Source: Cupriavidus sp. U2
GTDB taxonomy: Bacteria; Pseudomonadota; Gammaproteobacteria; Burkholderiales; Burkholderiaceae
DNA length: 64,000 nt
Assembly (NCBI RefSeq): GCF_009663685.2
Contig: NZ_RCOG02000001.1
Location: forward strand, 186,152-250,151
Direction of reading: 5' to 3'
Both the position numbers and the translations under genes were made by a program. Each line of letters opens with the position of its first letter. The stretch's first letter is position 1. A model generated the notes under the pieces. The model saw nothing but the letters and a program-made list of their open reading frames with translations. It was not told the origin of the DNA and did not search any database. Shown one piece after another: positions 60,022 through 64,000 of the stretch.

Positions 60022-61341
60022 TCAGGCAGCGAAACGGGACACGGTTTCTTCGATCACGACATGCCGGATCGTCCTGAGCAGGCGGATTTCGCCAGCAAAT
60101 GTCGCGCGAAGTTCGGGGCGGGCATCCGCCATCGCATGGTTCTGGTCGACGGTCTCGGCGAACAGGGCGTCAGCGTGCGCTGGTATCAGTCGAAGCATAT
60201 CGTCCAGTTGCCGGGTGGCGGTCTGGCGAGTCAGCCCAAGCACTTGGCCAGCCTCCAACAGCAGCGCACGCGTGAAACCGGCATAGCGTTGCACTCCCAG
60301 GACCGGACTCGTGAACTCGACCAGATCGGGCCACCGCTCCTTGGGATTGTAGGCGCGCGTTTCGTAAACGCTATCGCATAAGAGATCGTAGTGTGGCGCC
60401 AGGGAAATGCCGTCGCGATCCACAAGGAAACTCAGGTTCTTGAGGTGCGAATCGCCGTTGCCGACCAGTATGCAAAACAGTAGCCATCGGTAGATCCTTA
60501 GCCGTGCAACAGCCGGCGCACGGCATGCGTTGGCGAGTGCCAGTAGCGATTCCAGCGACCAGGCCGAATATTTCATCGTCGGCGCCAGGTTGAGCATCTG
60601 ACAGCCATCGATGGCATGCAGCCGAGTGGTGATACCGTTGCGGAGCACGCGGTCGAACCGAGCAATCAGGTACACCGGGGCCGGCACGTAGCGGCGCTCG
60701 ACATGCGGTACCTCCAGCCCGACACGCCGGGCAAGCTGCATAACAAACCACTCGTTGATCACCGAGCATGGGTAGCTGTCGGTTTGGAAATTGTCGGGTT
60801 TCAGGATGCAGGTTGAGATGGCCTGCCCGGCGGGCTCGAATATCTGGCCGTCCTGCAGGACCACGGCAAGCTTATGCTGCGCGCCGGCGAGCGACATCTT
60901 TTTGGGGGCATCGTGCGTCAACGGCACACGCGGGAGCGCGCGTATGCGCTGATCGAGCTCCACGTCTGTCAGCGATCGCAGCAGTTCGTCTGCAACCGGT
61001 ACATCATCGAGCCTGCGCAGCGTGACAGAACCCGCGGACTCGCGCCCGTAGAACGCGAGCAACGCAAAGGCATCGTGGATGTCTCTCAGGCCGGCATCGC
61101 GGGCCAGCAAGGCCCGCGCGCCCTCTTCCGGCAAGAGGTTATCGAAGTACCACTGCACAGTGCGAGTGGTTGCGCCATCGACCTGTGAGCCCGTCTGCAA
61201 TGGCAAATGCGGACTCAACGCGAAGCGGGATGCATCGGCGAGCCAGGTGTCCGCATATTCGAATGCCCATAGATTGCGGTCTTCGTGCAGCGTACCGACA
61301 ACTGCATTGTCGATCGACGCCAGCAATTTGCGCCCGCTCAT
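60022..61341 (-). CDS. hipA: HipA-type serine/threonine kinase toxin
   Basis: A 439-residue HipA family protein. The N-terminal domain (VVGTLHEDRNLWAFEYADTW; FDNLLPEEGARALLARD) is followed by the kinase core: SLAGAQHKLAVVL for nucleotide binding, ILKPDN with the conserved Lys-Pro, LIARFDR and GNGDSHLKNLSFLVD with catalytic Asp/His and metal-binding residues. HipA phosphorylates a translation-associated target (Glu-tRNA synthetase in E. coli) and induces dormancy when free. It is coupled to hipB by a 4-base overlap. The active residues look complete. Confidence 0.93.
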   Translation of the reverse strand: MSGRKLLASIDNAVVGTLHEDRNLWAFEYADTWLADASRFALSPHLPLQTGSQVDGATTRTVQWYFDNLLPEEGARALLARDAGLRDIHDAFALLAFYGRESAGSVTLRRLDDVPVADELLRSLTDVELDQRIRALPRVPLTHDAPKKMSLAGAQHKLAVVLQDGQIFEPAGQAISTCILKPDNFQTDSYPCSVINEWFVMQLARRVGLEVPHVERRYVPAPVYLIARFDRVLRNGITTRLHAIDGCQMLNLAPTMKYSAWSLESLLALANACRAPAVARLRIYRWLLFCILVGNGDSHLKNLSFLVDRDGISLAPHYDLLCDSVYETRAYNPKERWPDLVEFTSPVLGVQRYAGFTRALLLEAGQVLGLTRQTATRQLDDMLRLIPAHADALFAETVDQNHAMADARPELRATFAGEIRLLRTIRHVVIEETVSRFAA

Positions 61342-61709
61342 TCCTCACCCCGCTTGTGTCGCGCACTGTCCGTCGATATCTGGCCGGACTTCGCATCCCG
61401 CGTGGCATCCACACGCTCGGTGGTGCGCCGCTGGAACGAGTCGGACCGGCGGGTTGCCTTTTCCAGCTGATCACGCAGCAGTTCCGGACTTGCATCGGGA
61501 ATGTCGACAGTGATACGGACGCCCAGCCCATCCAGAATCTGGAAGAGTTTGCCCCACTGCACGGTGTCGGCACCCCGTTCGGCCTTGACCATAAAGGACT
61601 CGCTGACGCCGATGCTGCCGGCAGCATCGTCTTGCCGCAAGCCTTGCGCCTTACGGGCGGCGCGAATGATGCCTCCCACGTCGGCTGAATGGCGGAGGTG
61701 GTGCTTCAT
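61338..61709 (-). CDS. hipB: HipB-type antitoxin with XRE helix-turn-helix
   Basis: A 123-residue regulator with a Cro/C1-type DNA-binding domain in residues 10-70 (GIIRAARKAQGLRQDDAAGS, VSESFMVKAERG) and a charged C-terminal tail of about 50 residues. It should neutralise HipA and repress the operon by binding the four repeats at 61724-61895. HipB in E. coli is 88 residues, so the long tail is unusual. Stop overlaps the hipA start by 4 bases, indicating coupled translation with antitoxin first. Confidence 0.9.
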   Translation of the reverse strand: MKHHLRHSADVGGIIRAARKAQGLRQDDAAGSIGVSESFMVKAERGADTVQWGKLFQILDGLGVRITVDIPDASPELLRDQLEKATRRSDSFQRRTTERVDATRDAKSGQISTDSARHKRGEE

Positions 61710-61723
61710 GTCAAATGTCCGAC

Positions 61724-61895
61724 AAAACTGTTCGTCCGCAAGGTTTCTCGAATTTTACCGAACGAAACGAGGAAAACTCGTCGCTCGCATAGATTTTAGC
61801 CCGATTCTCCCGTCTTGCAATAAAAACTCGTCGTACTGCAAGTTTTCCATGCACCGATCTACCGCAGGCCAAAAACTGTACGAACGCATGGTTTT
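61724..61895. repeat. Four evenly spaced operator-like repeats upstream of hipB
   Basis: Four copies of AAAACT...TTTT-type dyads at 61724-61746, 61773-61797, 61822-61846 and 61871-61895. The shared AAAACT starts are 49, 50 and 49 bases apart. Each copy reads AAAACT, a CG-containing centre, CGCA or TGCA, then a T-run. E. coli HipB also binds several inverted repeats before its own gene; the match in arrangement is strong, the sequence is different. Confidence 0.8.
61793..61820 (-). promoter_or_regulatory. Predicted hipBA promoter
   Basis: Minus-strand TTGCAA (61820-61815), 16 bases, then TAAAAT (61798-61793). The promoter lies between operator repeats 2 and 3, and its -10 box overlaps repeat 2, so HipB binding would repress it. 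The start of transcription would be about 80 bases before the hipB ATG. Confidence 0.6.
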
Positions 61896-61927
61896 CCCGG
61901 GCCGTTATCGCGCGGCGCTCGACCAAG

Positions 61928-61960
61928 AAAAACGGCCACCGGGTTCTCACCCGATGGCCG
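61928..61960 (-). terminator. Terminator of nrdB
   Basis: Hairpin with nested arms (CGGCCA and CGGGT against their partners, 61933-61960) followed on the minus strand by five T residues. Located beyond the nrdB stop codon. Confidence 0.85.
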
Positions 61961-62033
61961 CTCCTCACCCGTCCTGGCTGCGTGGACTGTTCAATGCATG
62001 TCGTTACCGCTGTGCAGCCGACCCTTCAACCGG

Positions 62034-63224
62034 TCAGTCCCACGACAACGCGCCGCCGGTCTGGTACTCGATCACGCGCGTTTCGAAGAAGTTGCGTTCC
62101 TTCTTCAGGTCGATCATCTCGCTCATCCACGGGAACGGGTTTTCCTCGTTCGGGAACAGCTGGTCCAGGCCGATCTGCTGGCAGCGGCGGTTGCAGATGT
62201 AGCGCAGGTAGCCCTTGAACATCGGCGCGTTCAGACCCAGCACGCCGCGCGGCATGGTGTCCTCTGCGTAGCGGTATTCCAGATCCACGGCCTTCTTGAA
62301 CAGTTCGGTGATCTCGGCCTTGAACTCGGGCGTCCACAGGTGCGGGTTCTCGAGCTTGATCTGGTTGATCAGGTCGATGCCGAAGTTGCAGTGCAGCGAT
62401 TCGTCGCGCAGGATGTACTGGTACTGCTCGGCGGCGCCGGTCATCTTGTTCTGGCGGCCCATGGCCAGGATCTGCGTGAAGCCCACGTAGAAGAACAGGC
62501 CTTCCATGATGCAGGCGAAGACGATCAGGCTCTTCAGCAGCTTCTGGTCGTTCTCCGGCGTGCCGGTCTTGAACGACGGATCGGTCAGCGTGTCGATGAA
62601 CGGGATCAGGAACTCGTCCTTGTCGCGGATCGACTGCACTTCATGGTACGCGTTGAAGATCTCGGCCTCGTTCAGGCCCAGCGATTCCACGATGTACTGG
62701 TACGCGTGCGTGTGGATCGCCTCTTCGAAGGCCTGGCGCAGCAGGTACTGGCGGCATTCCGGCGCCGTGATCTGGCGGTAGGTGCCCAGCACGATGTTGT
62801 TGGCGGCCAGCGAGTCGGCCGTCACGAAGAAGCCCAGGTTGCGCTTGATGATGCGGCGCTCGTCCTCGGTCAGACCGTTCGGGTCCTTCCACAGGGCGAT
62901 GTCGCGCGACATGTTGATTTCCTGCGGCATCCAGTGGTTGGCGCAGCCGGCCAGGTACTTTTCCCAGGCCCACTTGTACTTGAACGGCACCAGCTGGTTC
63001 ACGTCCGTGGCGCCGTTGATCACGCGCTTGTCGGCGGCGTTCACGCGGCGCGTGCTTTGCGCGGCGGCGGCGTTCGGGTTGTTGCCGAGGATGCCCGTCG
63101 GCGCGGTGGCGGCCGGCGGCAGCACGCCTTGCTGGTCGGGCGTGGCGGACGGCGCGGCGGGTTGCAGGGCAGGCTGCGGCGCAGCTTGCGGCGTGGCTTG
63201 AACGTCGTCGTCCCAGCTCAGCAT
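62034..63224 (-). CDS. nrdB: Ribonucleotide reductase subunit beta (class Ia)
   Basis: A 396-residue R2 subunit that carries the di-iron/tyrosyl radical cofactor needed for deoxyribonucleotide formation. The core shows [16 protein letters not shown] with a metal-ligand Asp, [20 protein letters not shown] with Glu/His ligands, and [19 protein letters not shown]. The N-terminal 60 residues form an Ala/Pro/Gln-rich extension beginning MLSWDDDVQ. The C-terminal tail is GGALSWD, the peptide that docks on NrdA; the N-terminal copy of LSWD is unusual. nrdA lies upstream on the same strand. Confidence 0.95.
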   Translation of the reverse strand: MLSWDDDVQATPQAAPQPALQPAAPSATPDQQGVLPPAATAPTGILGNNPNAAAAQSTRRVNAADKRVINGATDVNQLVPFKYKWAWEKYLAGCANHWMPQEINMSRDIALWKDPNGLTEDERRIIKRNLGFFVTADSLAANNIVLGTYRQITAPECRQYLLRQAFEEAIHTHAYQYIVESLGLNEAEIFNAYHEVQSIRDKDEFLIPFIDTLTDPSFKTGTPENDQKLLKSLIVFACIMEGLFFYVGFTQILAMGRQNKMTGAAEQYQYILRDESLHCNFGIDLINQIKLENPHLWTPEFKAEITELFKKAVDLEYRYAEDTMPRGVLGLNAPMFKGYLRYICNRRCQQIGLDQLFPNEENPFPWMSEMIDLKKERNFFETRVIEYQTGGALSWD

Positions 63225-63296
63225 GTTGTGTTCTCCGATGATTCGATTAGGGGCGGCTGGTGGCCAGCATCACGCATCCGGGTCAGGATGCGCCGG

Positions 63297-63336
63297 CCCT
63301 CTCCCCCGGCCCCTCTCCCGCATGCGGGAGAGGGGA
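63297..63336. repeat. REP-like palindrome, copy 4
   Basis: Arms cccctctcccgc (63310-63321) and gcgggagagggg (63324-63335) with a two-base loop, preceded by ccctctcccccgg. It lies in the nrdA-nrdB spacer and therefore may be transcribed with the operon. Confidence 0.8.
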
Positions 63337-63361
63337 GAAACCCGAGGGGGTTGGTATGACG

Positions 63362-64000
63362 TTACTGGCAGGCCTCGCACTCTTCAAAGCCGGGGTCGCC
63401 CGGACGCATCGTGCAGACCGCGCCTTCGGCTTCCGGCATGGCCGGGGCCGCAGCGGCGGCGGCGTCGATGGCCGACTGGCCGTCCGCGCCCGACGACACC
63501 GCGTTCAGCGAGCCGCGCGTCACGGTGGACTTCTCCACGTGCGTGGCGGCCATCGTGCGCAGGTAGTACGTGGTCTTCAGGCCACGCAGCCAGGCCAGCT
63601 TGTACGTGTCGTCCAGCTTCTTGCCCGATGCGCCGGCCATGTAGATGTTCAGCGACTGGGCCTGGTCGATCCACTTCTGGCGGCGGCTTGCGGCCTCCAC
63701 CAGCCAGGTCGGCTCCACTTCGAAGGCCGTGGCGTAGATGTCGCGCAGGTCTTGCGGGATGCGGTCGATGCGGGCCAGCGAACCGTCGAAGTACTTCAGG
63801 TCGGCAACCATCACTTCGTCCCACAGGCCGCGGTCCTTCAGGTCGCGCACCAGGTAGTCGTTCACCACCGTGAATTCGCCCGACAGGTTCGACTTCACGT
63901 ACAGGTTCTGGAACGTCGGCTCGATGCAGGCGGACACGCCGATGATGTTCGAAATGGTGGCGGTCGGGGCGATCGCGATGCAGTTCGAATTGCGCATGCC
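63362..64000 (-). CDS. nrdA: Ribonucleotide reductase subunit alpha, C-terminal part
   Basis: The last ~212 codons of the large (R1) subunit; the gene continues beyond the right edge. Visible parts include [25 protein letters not shown], the catalytic-site region of class I R1, and [23 protein letters not shown]. The C-terminal end has GFEECEACQ, a Cys pair that reduces the active site. It is separated from nrdB by 137 bases that contain a REP-like repeat. Full length and intactness cannot be judged. Confidence 0.93.
   Translation of the reverse strand, partial: GMRNSNCIAIAPTATISNIIGVSACIEPTFQNLYVKSNLSGEFTVVNDYLVRDLKDRGLWDEVMVADLKYFDGSLARIDRIPQDLRDIYATAFEVEPTWLVEAASRRQKWIDQAQSLNIYMAGASGKKLDDTYKLAWLRGLKTTYYLRTMAATHVEKSTVTRGSLNAVSSGADGQSAIDAAAAAAPAMPEAEGAVCTMRPGDPGFEECEACQ

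Larger units (their letters stand above)
61710..62033. other. hipBA operator region and nrdB terminator
   Basis: The 324-base gap between hipB and nrdB holds the four operator repeats of hipBA (61724-61895), the hipB promoter (61793-61820) and the nrdB terminator (61928-61960). No further gene is supported. Confidence 0.8.

Overview
The window is a high-GC, densely packed chromosomal segment of a betaproteobacterium in the Burkholderiaceae, most likely Cupriavidus or a close Ralstonia-type relative. This rests on recognisable gene orders (leuS-lptE-holA-proA-hemJ; dapB-bamE facing fur; accB-accC-prmA behind aroQ), on two orphan Bug-type solute receptors, and on a GC-rich 'ctcccctctcccgc' palindromic repeat family. 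The species is inferred from content only; no rRNA or tRNA gene is visible.

Layout. 1-8773 is almost entirely minus strand: a cut rlmL-type RNA methyltransferase, a DsbA-fold isomerase, hemJ, proA, holA, lptE, leuS, dapB and bamE. fur (8974) faces away from bamE. 9443-18888 mixes a LysR/flavin-reductase divergent pair, gap and tktA (carbon metabolism), a spermidine-synthase fold protein, a VOC protein, rsmE, a YidB-like protein, and a secreted barnase-type RNase with its barstar-type inhibitor. 18889-28035 holds maeB facing thiL-pgpA-pncC, then pyrF, an EamA transporter, corA with a long untranslated leader, and mtgA. 28054-35651 is a long minus-strand run: aroE-tonB, an RNase II family enzyme, fabG-ubiC-yqiA (the fabG/ubiC and ubiC/yqiA ends overlap by 4 bases), and mpl. 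35801-44948 runs on the plus strand: a nucleotidyltransferase-like protein, a TlpA-type thioredoxin, aroQ-accB-accC-prmA, a DUF3426 protein, tpx, a PfkB sugar/nucleoside kinase and a 17-kDa-antigen-type lipoprotein.

An accessory-looking stretch follows. A lysine/alanine-rich histone H1-like gene (45184-45834) is followed by about 2 kb (45835-47818) with no convincing gene and a different base-word composition. Then come a DUF2147 protein, a Bug receptor, a Fur-controlled TonB-dependent siderophore receptor with its PiuC partner, a LysR/tautomerase divergent pair, an aldo-keto reductase, a lipoprotein, a SYLF protein, rdgC, an MDR oxidoreductase and a second Bug receptor. The window closes with a hipBA toxin-antitoxin pair and nrdB-nrdA (nrdA cut by the right edge).

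Most of the window is core metabolism. The most interesting signals are regulatory or small-scale: four evenly spaced (49-50 bp) operator-like repeats in front of hipB; a 9-bp-arm palindrome sitting over the maeB promoter; a Fur-type site filling the spacer of the siderophore receptor promoter; a ~400-nt leader with a small potential leader peptide before corA; the RNase/barstar stop-start overlap with an optional 70-residue extension; the 2-kb gene-free island; and an NrdB whose N-terminus copies the sequence of its own C-terminal tail.
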